Shown here: positions 26,235 to 35,299 of the stretch, in pieces | Layout: each line of letters begins with the position of its first letter | Position numbering within the stretch: position 1 is the stretch's first letter | Origin: an uncultured Cellulomonas sp. | GTDB lineage: Bacteria > Actinomycetota > Actinomycetes > Actinomycetales > Cellulomonadaceae | Direction of reading: 5' to 3' | DNA: 64,000 bases | NCBI RefSeq assembly: GCF_947494015.1 | Contig: NZ_CANLTL010000016.1 | Coordinates: forward strand, 1-64,000 | Notes under the pieces: model-generated | What the model was told of the DNA's origin: nothing | Seen by the model: the letters and a program-made list of their open reading frames with translations, nothing else | Databases searched by the model: none | Made by a program: the position numbers and the translations under genes

Positions 26235-26777
26235 ATGCGGAGTCTGGCCGGTGCTGCACTCGCGACGGGTGCGCTCATCGCCCTGACCGCCTGCCAGGCC
26301 GAACCCCCCTCCCCCACCGCCGGGACCGGTGGAGCGCCACCGGCCGCCACCGCGCAGCCGGCCCCGCCGTCGTCGTCGCCGGTCGCACCGAACCACGACG
26401 TCGAGCACGACGAGCCCGACCCGCAACCTTTGCCGTCGCCCACCCCCGGTGCGACGTCCGACGCCGCGGCGGTCGAGGTGGCGACCGCCGCCATGACCGC
26501 GTTCGCCCGGCGCGAGCTGCCGGAGGCTGACTGGTGGGCGGGCTTGTCCCCGCACCTGAGCAACGCGGCCAGGGACGCCTACAGCGCCACCGACCCGGCC
26601 AACGTCCCCGCCAGCGCAGTGACCGGCGCCGCGGCCGTCCTGCCGTCCGAGTCCGGATACCTCGCGACCATCGCTGTGCCAACCGACGCCGGGGTCTACG
26701 AGGTCCTACTGAGTCGTCCCGGGCAGTTCGCGCCGTGGGCGGTGGAGCAGATGCTCCCACCGGAGGGCGTCAACTGA
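26235..26777 (+). CDS. Transfer-associated lipoprotein
   Basis: 180-aa lipoprotein with lipobox LTAC (Cys near residue 19), a Pro/Ser/Thr-rich linker to about residue 75, then a 100-residue soluble domain (VEVATAAMTAFARRE, GYLATIAVPTDAGVYEVLL). Its helix-then-sheet pattern resembles the NTF2/VirB8-like fold. The ATG at 26235 follows GAGGGGGA; the longer frame from 26178 is not coding-like. The stop overlaps the next start by one base. Likely an outer-face component of the transfer apparatus. Confidence 0.7.
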   Translation: MRSLAGAALATGALIALTACQAEPPSPTAGTGGAPPAATAQPAPPSSSPVAPNHDVEHDEPDPQPLPSPTPGATSDAAAVEVATAAMTAFARRELPEADWWAGLSPHLSNAARDAYSATDPANVPASAVTGAAAVLPSESGYLATIAVPTDAGVYEVLLSRPGQFAPWAVEQMLPPEGVN

Positions 26778-27823
26778 TGTGGGGTGCGGGGACCGCTGCC
26801 GGCGCAGGAGCCGGGCTGCTGCTGCTCGTCGTAGTCGTCCTCGGCGGCGCCAGCGACGACGAGGAGAACAACGCCTGTGTCACCGGCGGCGCACCGATCA
26901 GCGCGGACGCCGCCGGGCTCGGCGGCGCGCAGGTCGGCCCCTACGGGCCGACCCAACTGGCGAACGCGGCCGCGATCATCAACGCGGGGCGCGCGATGAA
27001 CCTGTCCGCGCGAGACCAGACCATCGGCGTCATGACCGCGATCGGTGAGTCCTCGCTCCAGGTGCTCGACCGCGGCGACGCGGTCGGCCCGGACAGCCGC
27101 GGGCTGTTCCAGCAGCGCGACAACGGCGCATGGGGCAGCTACGCGGACCGCATGGACCCCACGACGTCGGCCACCAACTTCTTCCGCAAGCTCGCCACCC
27201 TTGAGGGGCGCGACGCCATGGAGCCGACGATCGTCGCCCACCGCGTGCAGCGCAACGCCAACCCCCACCACTACGCCCGGTACTGGGACGTCGCGGTCCA
27301 GATCGTCACCGCCCTGGCCGGCGGCCAGGTCGAGGGCATCGCCGTGGGAGCCGGGACGGTGCCGTGCACCGACACCGCACCCGTCACCAGCCCGGTGACC
27401 GCGACCGGGTGGACCAGGCCCACCACCGGGCCGTTCACCAGCGCCTACGGGATGCGGTTCCACCCCATCTACCGGCAGTGGCGGCTGCACGCCGGCGTCG
27501 ACTTCGGCGGCGGCTGCGACCGGCCGATCCTGTCGGCCGCGGCCGGTGTCGTGGCGAGGACCTACTTCACCTCGACCGGGGGGCACACCGTCGTGGTCGA
27601 CCACGGCGGCGGCACGACCACGCGCTACCTGCACATGGAAGCCGGTGACGTCCTGGCGTCGGTCGGGCAGCAGGTCCAGGCCGGGACGCAGATCGGCCGC
27701 ACCGGTGCTGCCGGCACCGCAACCGCCTGCCACCTGCACTTCGAGGTCTACCAGTCCGCGGGCGGCCGGGACGTGTCAGTCGATCCCCGCCAGTTCCTTG
27801 CCGACCGAGGGGTCGCCGTATGA
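26777..27823 (+). CDS. Membrane-anchored muramidase/M23 endopeptidase of the transfer system
   Basis: 348 aa: one N-terminal membrane helix (residues 8-25), a lysozyme-like domain (about 55-185) with the catalytic-Glu motif MTAIGESSLQ and a GLFQQRDNGAWG stretch, then an M23 peptidase domain (about 215-345). M23 zinc ligands are visible as LHAGVDFGGG and the HLHFEVY closing motif. Together these would open peptidoglycan for the conjugation channel, like VirB1/TcpG-type enzymes. The ATG overlaps the previous stop by one base and the stop overlaps the next start by 4 bp. Confidence 0.9.
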   Translation: MWGAGTAAGAGAGLLLLVVVVLGGASDDEENNACVTGGAPISADAAGLGGAQVGPYGPTQLANAAAIINAGRAMNLSARDQTIGVMTAIGESSLQVLDRGDAVGPDSRGLFQQRDNGAWGSYADRMDPTTSATNFFRKLATLEGRDAMEPTIVAHRVQRNANPHHYARYWDVAVQIVTALAGGQVEGIAVGAGTVPCTDTAPVTSPVTATGWTRPTTGPFTSAYGMRFHPIYRQWRLHAGVDFGGGCDRPILSAAAGVVARTYFTSTGGHTVVVDHGGGTTTRYLHMEAGDVLASVGQQVQAGTQIGRTGAAGTATACHLHFEVYQSAGGRDVSVDPRQFLADRGVAV

Positions 27824-29343
27824 GTGGGCCCACGCAGGCTGACGACGCCGGGTTCGACCCGACGCTGGTCCCGGTGTTCCCGGTCCTGACCGTCGAGCTC
27901 ACCAGCGACGGAGGCGCACGCCTGAACGGACGGCAGCTCACGGTGGCCCCCGGACAGAACCCCAGCGACGTCGCGATGGAAGCCGCCGCCAACGAGGCTC
28001 GCCTGATGCCAGGCGACCGCGGAGCGGTCCGCGTTCGCGGAGTTGACCCCGGCGGGCGTGTGTTCCCCCTCGTCGTGCGAGCCGACGGCGCGGTGTTCGA
28101 GCTGCCGACCGAATCCCCTGCCGAGCGTGGCGGCCGACCCGCCTGGCTGGTTCCCGCCATCACCGGCGCGGTCGCGCTCGTGCTCGGCGGCGGCATCGTC
28201 GGCGCAGCGTTCGCCGTCCGCGCGGAGACCGACCCTGCCCCCACCACGACCGCGCCGCCGCCTCTGCCTCTGCCCGGAGCCGGGGCGAACCTGCCGGTGC
28301 CCGCACCCCCGGGCTACGCCCAGCGGGCCACCTGGGCGGTCCCGGTCAGCGAGCGGGTCCGCCCGGTCGCCACCGCCAGCGGCGACGTGCTGGCCGTGCG
28401 CGACGACGGCGACCTCGTCCTGTTCGACGACCTCACCGGGCGCGTGCTGTGGACCGGGCAGGACGCACCGAGGTCGGGCGAGCTGCACCTGCTCGACGAC
28501 ACCGGGATCGAGCTCGCGGCCGCGACCGCCGGACGCACGCTCCTGCTGTGGCCCCTGCCCGAGCCGGCCGCCACCACACCGGCGCCGAGCCTGCGCGCCA
28601 CGGCCCCGGTCGTGGTGACGTTGCCGAGCGGAGCGCGCGCGTCCTTCGAGGGGTCCGCCCCCCTGGTGACCCTCCAGGACCAGACCGCCGCCATCATCAC
28701 GCAAGGCGCCCTCGACCTCGTCGACGTCCCGGTCGGCGCCAGCGCCGTCGCGGCCGACTCCGACTCCGTCCTCGCCGTCAGCATCGCCGGCACCCTGTAC
28801 GACCTCGTCCCCGGCGCCGAGCCCGTCGAGCGCACCCTTGCCCGTCCGCCCGGCCCCGACCCGCGACCGGTCCGCTCCATCGGCGCCGGCGCGGACCACG
28901 TCATCGTCGTCTGGGCTGCCGGCGACCAGCAGTGGGTGGTCCTGCACGACGTCTCCACGGGTGCGATCGCGTCCTACGCCGCCACCGACACCGACCTGAC
29001 CCGCGCCAAGAGCGTGCGCCAGCAGGGCGCCGGACGGCTCACGGTCGGCCACGTCCTCGTCACCTTCGACGGCGCGACCGACGCCGTCGCGCTGCCGGCC
29101 GAGCTGCAGCCCGAAGTCGTCACTACCGGGCACGTCTACGGCGATCTCGAGCGCGAACCCGTCGACGTCAGCACCGACGCCAGCCGCGCGGTCGTCGAGC
29201 AGATCCCCGTCGACGAGCTCGCCACCCCCGACAGCCCCACGCCGTTCCCCATCGCCACCAGCCCCAGCCATGCCTACGTCACCGCGAGCAAGGTCGAGCA
29301 GTACCTGCTCCACGCCGTACCCAGCACCGGAGGCACGCCATGA
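27820..29343 (+). CDS. Membrane-anchored beta-propeller-like protein, function unknown
   Basis: 507 aa. An N-terminal domain of about 95 residues (VFPVLTVELTSDGG, LTVAPGQNPSDVAMEAAANEA) precedes one membrane helix at about 105-130. A large extracytoplasmic part then has repeated short beta motifs (RPVATASGDVLAVRDDGDLVLFD, AVAADSDSVLAVSIAGTLYD) like a PQQ/WD-type propeller. Its N-terminal domain resembles the start of the next protein in pattern. Overlaps of 4 bp on both sides place it in one operon with the muramidase and the ParA-like ATPase. I do not recognise a named family. Confidence 0.7.
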   Translation: MSGPTQADDAGFDPTLVPVFPVLTVELTSDGGARLNGRQLTVAPGQNPSDVAMEAAANEARLMPGDRGAVRVRGVDPGGRVFPLVVRADGAVFELPTESPAERGGRPAWLVPAITGAVALVLGGGIVGAAFAVRAETDPAPTTTAPPPLPLPGAGANLPVPAPPGYAQRATWAVPVSERVRPVATASGDVLAVRDDGDLVLFDDLTGRVLWTGQDAPRSGELHLLDDTGIELAAATAGRTLLLWPLPEPAATTPAPSLRATAPVVVTLPSGARASFEGSAPLVTLQDQTAAIITQGALDLVDVPVGASAVAADSDSVLAVSIAGTLYDLVPGAEPVERTLARPPGPDPRPVRSIGAGADHVIVVWAAGDQQWVVLHDVSTGAIASYAATDTDLTRAKSVRQQGAGRLTVGHVLVTFDGATDAVALPAELQPEVVTTGHVYGDLEREPVDVSTDASRAVVEQIPVDELATPDSPTPFPIATSPSHAYVTASKVEQYLLHAVPSTGGTP

Positions 29344-30788
29344 CCGACTCCTACAGCGCCACCATCTTTGCCGACGGCACCGCGCACCTCGTCAGCCCCG
29401 ACGGCGTCCACGAGCTCGACGGGACCGGCGTCGAGGGCGCACGCCAGATCGTCGTCGAACGCCTCATCCGAGCGGCGCGCGCCGCCGGTGAGCCGCTCTT
29501 GGCGATCACCACCGACCCCGATGGCCGGTACGACCTGCGTGTCCACCCCAGCGGCGAGATCGACGTCCTCGAGCCCGACGCCGCCGATCCCGCACCCCAG
29601 GCCGTCTCCGTTCCTGTCCCGGCCGCGGCGCCAGCCGCCTCGGTCGTCCCCGCGCCGTCCTCGGACGCACCGCAGCCGCCCGCGGCGGTCGCGGTCGTCG
29701 AGGCACCGCGCCCGCAGCGCGATGATCCCCGCACCTCGAGCGCCCCAGCCCCTGTGCGGACTGAGCCGACCCCCGCCGAACCGGTGGCTGCGGCACCGGC
29801 GCCGGCGCCGCCTGCGCGCTCAGAGGCAGCCGTGGTGCGCACAGCACCCGTCGAGACGCCCGCGCCGCGCCGGTCCCTGCGCGAGACGTCCTTCCTCGTC
29901 GCCGAGCCGGCGCCCCAGGTCGCCACCCGGGGCCTGCGAGGGCTGCTGGCCAAGGCAGGGCTGCGCGTGGAGCCGAGCCCGGCCGAGCAGGCCGAGCGCG
30001 CCGACATCAACACCGTCAGCCAGCACTGGCCCGGCAAGCGCACCGTCGCCGTCGTCAACCGCAAGGGCGGCGCTAACAAAACCCCGACCGTCGCCTGCCT
30101 CGCTGCCGTGTTCGCCCGCTACGGCGGCGCCGGCGTCGTCGCGTGGGACAACAACGAGTCCCAGGGCACCCTCGGCTGGCGCACCGTTCAAGGCCCGCAC
30201 AGCTCGACGGTGCTGGACGTTCTGCGTGACTCCGACGTCCTGCTCTCCCCCAGCGCCGAAAGCGCCCGCCTCGCGGCGTACCTGCACCATCAGCCCGAGG
30301 ACAGGTACGACGTCCTGCGCTCCGACGAGGACGACCAGGGCGACCACGAGATTGCCGGCAACGAGGTCGACGTCGCCCACAGCGTCCTGGCCCGCTACTA
30401 CCGGCTCATCATCATGGACAGCGGCAACACCTCACGTGCCCAGAACTGGCGCCGCATGATTGACCTCACCCAGCAGCTCGTCGTGCCCGCAACCACCATG
30501 GAGGACCGCGCCGAGGCTGCACGCCTCACCCTCGAGACGCTCTCCCGCCGCGACGAGCACTCCGCCCGACTCGCGGAGCGCGCCGTCGTCGTCATCAGCC
30601 AGTGGAAGGCCGACGACCGCAGCGAAGCCGAGCGCCTCGCCGACGGGTTCCGCCCGTTCGTCCGCGAGGTCGTCACTGTGCCGTTCGACCCTGCCCTCAA
30701 AGCTGGGGTCATTCGCTACGACGCACTGCAGGCCGCCACACAGCGCGCGTGGCTCGCTGCCGCTGCCGCCGTTGCCCGCGGCCTCTGA
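29340..30788 (+). CDS. ParA/MinD-like ATPase with variant P-loop
   Basis: 482 aa. The N-terminal 85 residues (YSATIFADGTAHLVSPDG) resemble the first domain of the preceding protein. An Ala/Pro-rich linker to about 180 and a ParA-like ATPase domain from about 225 (VAVVNRKGGANKTPTVACLA) follow. The deviant Walker A reads KGGANKTP rather than KGGxGKT; the signature Lys and second Lys remain. Later motifs: LIIMDSGNT and QLVVPATTMEDRAEAARLTL. ParA-like proteins of transfer operons may position the secretion complex; partition is less likely because a separate parA exists at 33357. Confidence 0.8.
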   Translation: MTDSYSATIFADGTAHLVSPDGVHELDGTGVEGARQIVVERLIRAARAAGEPLLAITTDPDGRYDLRVHPSGEIDVLEPDAADPAPQAVSVPVPAAAPAASVVPAPSSDAPQPPAAVAVVEAPRPQRDDPRTSSAPAPVRTEPTPAEPVAAAPAPAPPARSEAAVVRTAPVETPAPRRSLRETSFLVAEPAPQVATRGLRGLLAKAGLRVEPSPAEQAERADINTVSQHWPGKRTVAVVNRKGGANKTPTVACLAAVFARYGGAGVVAWDNNESQGTLGWRTVQGPHSSTVLDVLRDSDVLLSPSAESARLAAYLHHQPEDRYDVLRSDEDDQGDHEIAGNEVDVAHSVLARYYRLIIMDSGNTSRAQNWRRMIDLTQQLVVPATTMEDRAEAARLTLETLSRRDEHSARLAERAVVVISQWKADDRSEAERLADGFRPFVREVVTVPFDPALKAGVIRYDALQAATQRAWLAAAAAVARGL

Positions 30789-30868
30789 CGGGTCCGGCCG
30801 TGACCCGCGACACGCCGCACATGACAGCGTCCCACTGTGGCCCTATGCCTATCCGTACGTTTTCCGGC

Positions 30869-31102
30869 ATGGCACTCAAGACCACTCGCCGCCCTCGTGG
30901 CACGGGCGCAGGACGTGTCGCGGTGTTCGCGGAGGTAGAGCCGGCGACGAAGGCTCGGCTGGACGACATCGTGGCTGCGACTGGCGCGCCCAAGTGGGCG
31001 GTCATCGAAGCCTTGATCGAGCACGCCGAACTCGACGCGGCTGGTCGCCCGGTGTGGTGGCCGCAGTCAGCGCAGCAGGAGGTGCTTGACGTGTCCGCCT
31101 AG
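30869..31102 (+). CDS. Small ribbon-helix-helix-like protein
   Basis: 77 aa with pattern RVAVFAEVEPATKARLDDIVAATGAPKWAVIEALI: one strand followed by two helices, as in CopG/Arc proteins. A short WWPQSAQQE tail follows. It lies after the ParA-like gene and just before a strong terminator. Possible roles are autoregulation of the operon or accessory binding at oriT. The ATG at 30869 is preferred; an upstream ATG at 30845 is possible. Confidence 0.6.
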   Translation: MALKTTRRPRGTGAGRVAVFAEVEPATKARLDDIVAATGAPKWAVIEALIEHAELDAAGRPVWWPQSAQQEVLDVSA

Positions 31103-31117
31103 CCGCAGACATAGCGA

Positions 31118-31143
31118 AGGCCCGCCCCCGAAGGGGCGGGCCT
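31118..31143 (+). terminator. Strong hairpin terminator
   Basis: Perfect 11-bp stem AGGCCCGCCCC / GGGGCGGGCCT with CGAA loop, directly after the small RHH-like gene. It separates the transfer operon from the replication/partition genes. Confidence 0.85.
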
Positions 31144-31226
31144 GATCCCAAAGCTCCTCACCCTCATTGCTTGCCGGCGCGAGGTGAAGAGCTCCGTTCG
31201 ACGCACCTTGCGGGGCGTCGTATCGC

Positions 31227-33125
31227 TTGGAGCCCACGATAACTGACGTCCTCACACCGCGCCTAGCACCCGAGGGTGCCAGCGCCGCGCGTGTCGCAGC
31301 CGCCTCGCCCGGACAGGCGACCCTCGGGCACAACGCCGAGCTCGACGACGCTCGCCAGGCATGGCGCGCGCTGGCACCGCTCATCAGCGGAGCGCCCCGC
31401 GTGCGGATCGGCGTGGCCACCTCGCGCGGGGTGCTGGAGTACCGCACCCGCGACGAACGACCCCTGACCGAGGCGCTGCCGGTGCGACCCGCCGCGGTAC
31501 GCGTCTACGGGGCTGACGGGTGCAGCGCTGCCCTGTGCCTGGACCTAGACGCCTCCCGTGCCGGTGAGGCCGCCGTGCGCGCCGACGCCGAGCGCCTCGC
31601 GCGGTGGCTGACCGCGCACGGCGCCCGGTTCGTCTCGGACGTCTCCCCCAACGGCGGAATCCACCTGTACGTCCCGGTCGCCGATCGCATCCCGTACGAC
31701 ACCGCCCGCGAGATCGTCGAGGCGCTGGCCGCAGCCCACCCCACGCTGGACCCCAGCCCGCACCGGTCGATCAAGACCGGCTGCATCCGGGTCCCGGGGT
31801 CGGCGCACAAGAGTGGTGGCCACCAGCAGCTGACCACCCCGCTGAACGTCGCCTACGACGTCCTGCGCCGCCCCAACGCGGCCGCGGTCCTGGCGGCCCT
31901 GCGGTCCGACCTCGCCCCACAGATCGCTGCATGGCGCGATCGCCAGACCGACCCCGCCCCATGGGCGGAAGCCACCGCCACCGCCGACGTCGACGCCGGC
32001 CCAGTCGGGCGCCTGTCGCCGCGGGTGCGGGCGGTGGCCGAGACCGGCCAGTACGACCCCGCCCGGTACGCCTCGGCGTCCGAGGCCCGCCAGAGCGTCA
32101 TCACCGCCGCGGTGCGACAGGGCTGGGCGCTGCGCGACGTCGCGGTGCGCCTGGCAGACGGCCGCTGGCCCGGCCTGGCGTCCCTGTACGCCCGCTACTC
32201 CCCCACCCAGCGCCACGGCGCACTGGCCCGCGACTGGCACACCGCCCAGCGGTTCATCGCCGCTGCCGGTGACGTCGACGAACCCACCACCGCGGCAGGA
32301 ACCAGCCACGTCCGCAAATCCCACACAAGCCGCCCTAAGTCACACGGGGGGGCCACAATCCCGCCCGGCACGCAGCTCGAGCACGACCACATCCGGACCT
32401 GGCGGACCCTGCTGCGCGGCACTGAACAAGCCCGGTTCCCCGGGCGGGCCGGCTACCTCTCGAGGTTCGTCTTGCGAGCTCTCGGAGAGGCCGCTCACAA
32501 GACCGGTGACCGGCGTGTCGCGTTCGGCACCCGCTCCCTCGCCGTGGCGGTCGGCGCTGACCACTCCACCGTCGCCGCCGTCCTTCGTCGCCTGGCTGAC
32601 CAGCCCGGCGGGTGGATCGACCTAGTCGACCCTGCCCGCGGTGAGCACGCAGACTTGTATGAGCTCACGATCCCCGCCGACCTGGCCGACGTCGACCTGC
32701 GCTGGGACAACGGCCTCGCCCACGCTCTGCGCCCCGCGTTCCGCGAGCTCGGGCACGTGACCGCGTTCGTGTTCGAAGCGATCGAGGCTCGCCGCGCCAA
32801 CACCATCACCACCCTGGTCGGGGCGGTCGGCATGGCCAGGGCCACCGTCAGCGCCGCCGTCGACACTTTGCTGGCCTACGGCTTGGCGGAGCGCCGCGAC
32901 GGGCGCCTGCACGCCCGGCCCGACCAGCTGCTCGTCGTCGCGGAGTTGTTGGGCGCGCTCGAGCATGTCGCCGCTCAAGTGCGTCGGCACGCTGAGCAGC
33001 GCGCCCGCTGGCACGCCTGGCTCGCCCGCCACCAGGATCACGCACCGACCGGCGACCCTGAGGACGCCTGGTGGCCACCAGGCGCCGACGACATCTCGCT
33101 CACGCGCTCCCCCAAAGCCGCATGA
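31227..33125 (+). CDS. Primase-polymerase-type replication protein
   Basis: Up to 632 aa. The N-terminal half is an archaeo-eukaryotic primase-polymerase domain: catalytic acidic pair in ALCLDLDAS (residues 103-110), SPNGGIHLYVPV (140-151) with the metal/nucleotide His, and IRVPGSAHKSGGHQ. The C-terminal half has winged-helix segments (RVAFGTRSLAVAVGADHSTVAAVLRRLA, and TLVGAVGMARATVSAAVDTLL) fit for origin binding. This layout is that of plasmid or ICE Rep proteins. The listed start is a TTG without a clear ribosome site; the true start may be later. Iteron-like repeats follow immediately. Confidence 0.8.
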   Translation: MEPTITDVLTPRLAPEGASAARVAAASPGQATLGHNAELDDARQAWRALAPLISGAPRVRIGVATSRGVLEYRTRDERPLTEALPVRPAAVRVYGADGCSAALCLDLDASRAGEAAVRADAERLARWLTAHGARFVSDVSPNGGIHLYVPVADRIPYDTAREIVEALAAAHPTLDPSPHRSIKTGCIRVPGSAHKSGGHQQLTTPLNVAYDVLRRPNAAAVLAALRSDLAPQIAAWRDRQTDPAPWAEATATADVDAGPVGRLSPRVRAVAETGQYDPARYASASEARQSVITAAVRQGWALRDVAVRLADGRWPGLASLYARYSPTQRHGALARDWHTAQRFIAAAGDVDEPTTAAGTSHVRKSHTSRPKSHGGATIPPGTQLEHDHIRTWRTLLRGTEQARFPGRAGYLSRFVLRALGEAAHKTGDRRVAFGTRSLAVAVGADHSTVAAVLRRLADQPGGWIDLVDPARGEHADLYELTIPADLADVDLRWDNGLAHALRPAFRELGHVTAFVFEAIEARRANTITTLVGAVGMARATVSAAVDTLLAYGLAERRDGRLHARPDQLLVVAELLGALEHVAAQVRRHAEQRARWHAWLARHQDHAPTGDPEDAWWPPGADDISLTRSPKAA

Positions 33126-33133
33126 ACGCCCGC

Positions 33134-33173
33134 ACTGCGGTACTGCGGTACTGCGGTACTGCGGTACTGCGGT
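33134..33173. repeat. Five tandem copies of an 8-bp unit (iteron-like)
   Basis: ACTGCGGT repeated five times head to tail with no mismatch, starting 9 bp after the Rep stop. With the neighbouring short repeats it forms the candidate replication origin or centromere of the element. The 8-bp period is shorter than classical plasmid iterons. Confidence 0.85.
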
Positions 33174-33356
33174 ACTTACAGACTCCGAGAGTCCCAAAGC
33201 GCGGGACTTAGGAAGTCCGAGGCTCACAGACTCACGGAGTGTCGGAGCCCGATAGTTAGGAAGTCCGTTGGTACGTTGCTCCGATAGTTCGTTACATCGG
33301 AACTACTGGACTTCGGAAGTTCGGAAGTTCGGGACTCGGCCACCAGGAGGCCTTCA
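33174..33356. other. Repeat-rich, lower-GC putative origin/centromere region upstream of parA
   Basis: About 180 bp of markedly lower GC than its flanks. It contains TAGGAAGTCCG twice, CCGATAGTT twice, GGAAGTTC twice in tandem, and several inverted relatives (GACTTCGG, GGACTT). Position between the Rep gene and parA fits a partition site bound by the small protein at 34013, or an AT-richer melting region of an origin. The parA ribosome site AGGAGG closes it. Confidence 0.6.
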
Positions 33357-34013
33357 ATGCGGATCGTTGCAGTAGCAAACCAAAAGGGCGGCGCCGGCAA
33401 GACGACCACCGCGATGTCGATGGCCGCCGTCGCTGCCGAAAGCTCGCGCGTCCTGGTCGTCGATGTCGATCCCCAAGCGTCCTCGTCCTGGTGGGCCGAC
33501 CGAGCCGGTGACCGGCTTCCGTTCGACTTCACCGCCGACACCGACGCCGCGAACCTCTCCCGGCTACGTGAGCTGCCATACGACGTCGTGTTCGTCGACA
33601 CCCCGGGATCACTGGAAGCTCGTTCAGTGCTGCGGACCGTGATCGAGTCCGCTGACTTCGTGGTTCTCCCGACGGAACCGATGGCTCTGGCGTTCGCCCC
33701 GCTCGTGCAGACGATCCGCCAACTGATCGAGCCGGCACAGACCGACTACCGGGTCCTGCTGAACAAGGTCGACCCACGCGTGCCCACCTCGGTAGTAGAC
33801 GCGGAGGCGCTCCTCGACGGCGCCGGCATCAAGCGGTTCGCCAACGTTGTCCGGACCTACAAGATGCACGCCGACGCGCCCCTGCGCGGCGACGTCGTGA
33901 CCCAGTACGAACTCACGCGCGCGTCGATCAAGGCAGTAGAGGACTACCGCCGGGTCGCGCTGGAACTGTTCTCGATCTGGACGAACACGCCCGCCACCGT
34001 GGAGGTGCCGTAA
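33357..34013 (+). CDS. parA: ParA-family partition ATPase
   Basis: 218-aa type Ib-like ParA without an N-terminal DNA-binding domain. Walker A NQKGGAGKTTTA is complete with both lysines (residues 8-19), Walker A' VVDVDPQASSSWW and Walker B VVFVDTPGS follow. Starts with ATG after AGGAGGCC. It overlaps the next gene by one base. Type Ib ParAs work with a small RHH centromere protein, as encoded next, and a repeat array upstream, as found here. Role: stable inheritance of the element when extrachromosomal. Confidence 0.92.
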   Translation: MRIVAVANQKGGAGKTTTAMSMAAVAAESSRVLVVDVDPQASSSWWADRAGDRLPFDFTADTDAANLSRLRELPYDVVFVDTPGSLEARSVLRTVIESADFVVLPTEPMALAFAPLVQTIRQLIEPAQTDYRVLLNKVDPRVPTSVVDAEALLDGAGIKRFANVVRTYKMHADAPLRGDVVTQYELTRASIKAVEDYRRVALELFSIWTNTPATVEVP

Positions 34014-34399
34014 TGGGAAGCCGCGTCAACCTCACCAGCCTTCTCGACAGCCCCGCCGCCGCGGCCGCAGATGAACCACCGACGGTCCACCAGTCTTCCC
34101 AGGACGTACCCGACCCGGCGCCCCGTCCAGGCGACGGAGGGCCCAACACGCCCAGCATCGAGCAGCGGCCCGCGGCGCCCCGGTACCTGCAGCTCGAAAG
34201 AAAAGAGACCCGGCTGGAGGTCGGCCAGCTCGACGAACTGACGCTCCTCGCGCGGAAGCTCAACAAGCGACGGCGTGGCGCGGGGGAGCGGATCACCGAG
34301 AACACCCTCATCCGTGTCGCGGTCGACGTGTTGCTGCAGCACGTCGACGACCTCAACGGCGCTACCGAGGCGGAACTACGCAAGTCTGTCGGTCTGTAA
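34013..34399 (+). CDS. Small partition partner, RHH-like
   Basis: 128 aa. A disordered Pro-rich N-terminal half (to about 60) precedes a C-terminal part, LQLERKETRLEVGQLDELTLLARKL then ITENTLIRVAVDVLL. This is the strand-helix-helix order of ribbon-helix-helix centromere-binding proteins. It directly follows parA with a one-base overlap. Likely binds the repeats at 33134-33356. It is not homologous to ParB proper. Confidence 0.75.
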   Translation: MGSRVNLTSLLDSPAAAAADEPPTVHQSSQDVPDPAPRPGDGGPNTPSIEQRPAAPRYLQLERKETRLEVGQLDELTLLARKLNKRRRGAGERITENTLIRVAVDVLLQHVDDLNGATEAELRKSVGL

Positions 34400-34430
34400 C
34401 TCTGTAAGTCCGCGCCAGGAGGCGTCCACC

Positions 34431-34760
34431 ATGAACGACAGCCTGCTCGAGCGGCTGCTGCCAGATCACGTCCGCGACCGCTCTCGGCATTCACCGGGCG
34501 ACAGCACGCCCGCGAGCGTCACGATCGACCAGGTGCTGCCCACACTTCCGATTGCGGTCGGCGACCTTCCCGGCGGCCGCAACACGCCTGGACTGTCTGC
34601 CGTGGAGAGGATCTTCACCGCAGCGTCCATCCACACCAGTGGCCCGCACGCGCATGCCCCTGCGGACGGTGGGCGCGTTTGGCCGGAGGTCGATCGAGGG
34701 GCGACAAACCGCGGGCCCACGATCGACTTCAGCCGCCGACAGCTCGGCGACGACGAGTAG
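34431..34760 (+). CDS. Small hypothetical protein after parA operon
   Basis: 109-aa acidic/polar protein with no recognised domain; residues 70-109 look disordered. The ATG at 34431 follows a good AGGAGG, eight bases away, which decides this start over the longer frame. It is probably the third gene of the partition operon. No function can be assigned. Confidence 0.55.
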   Translation: MNDSLLERLLPDHVRDRSRHSPGDSTPASVTIDQVLPTLPIAVGDLPGGRNTPGLSAVERIFTAASIHTSGPHAHAPADGGRVWPEVDRGATNRGPTIDFSRRQLGDDE

Positions 34761-35044
34761 CGCTGAGTTGCCGACTGGGGGAGACACCACCCCGGCCACA
34801 GGGGGGGAGTCCGCAGCTCCGGCCGATCCTTCCGCCACCCCTGCGGTGGATACGCACCCCCGCCCCGACCTCGGCGTCGACGACGTCGCCCCACTTCGGT
34901 AGCTGCGCGCGCGCCGTCCGCTCACGGCCACAACGGTTCCCTCAGGCCCCGTTGCCTCCCCGGTTGTGGCACCGCGGCGACCGAGCGCCGCGGTGTGCCG
35001 GGCGCCGGCCGCTGCGCGTCCGTCGACTGTCGAACCACGGTTCT

Positions 35045-35299
35045 TGTTTGCTCTTCCTGGCTTCCGATCATCGCCGGCGCGGCCTTCGCGCAAGCGCGCT
35101 GACGCGCGCCAGCCACCGCGGGCGAGCCCGGCCTGCGTTCGCTGCGCTCACTGAGCTCGGCCGAACTCGCCCGCGCCGCTGCCCTACGGGTTGACGCTCC
35201 CGGCCGCTCATGCCGGCGGTGATCACCGCGCCAGGAAGGGCAAAACAACGGTCGGCCACCGGGCCGGGCACCCTGCACCTGGGAAGTGGAGCGTCACCC
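35045..35299 (+). promoter_or_regulatory. Structured leader copy A (before ardC-like gene)
   Basis: Member of a five-copy family. Left arm (TGTTTGCTCTTCCTGG...ATCATCGCCGGC) and right arm (GCCGGCGGTGATCACC...CCAGGAAGGGCAAAAC, ending near 35246) are imperfect inverted repeats of about 35 bp enclosing a GC-rich, hairpin-rich centre. A conserved tail with ACGGTCGGCCACCGGGCCG and GGAGCGTCACCC runs into the start codon. Similarity also extends about 60 bp upstream. Candidate single-strand DNA promoter (inference). 34761-35044 holds no gene. Confidence 0.7.

Noticed and set aside
33134-33173. Tandem repeats as a CRISPR array
   Set aside because: Units are 8 bp and contiguous, without spacers or cas genes; they are iteron-like.
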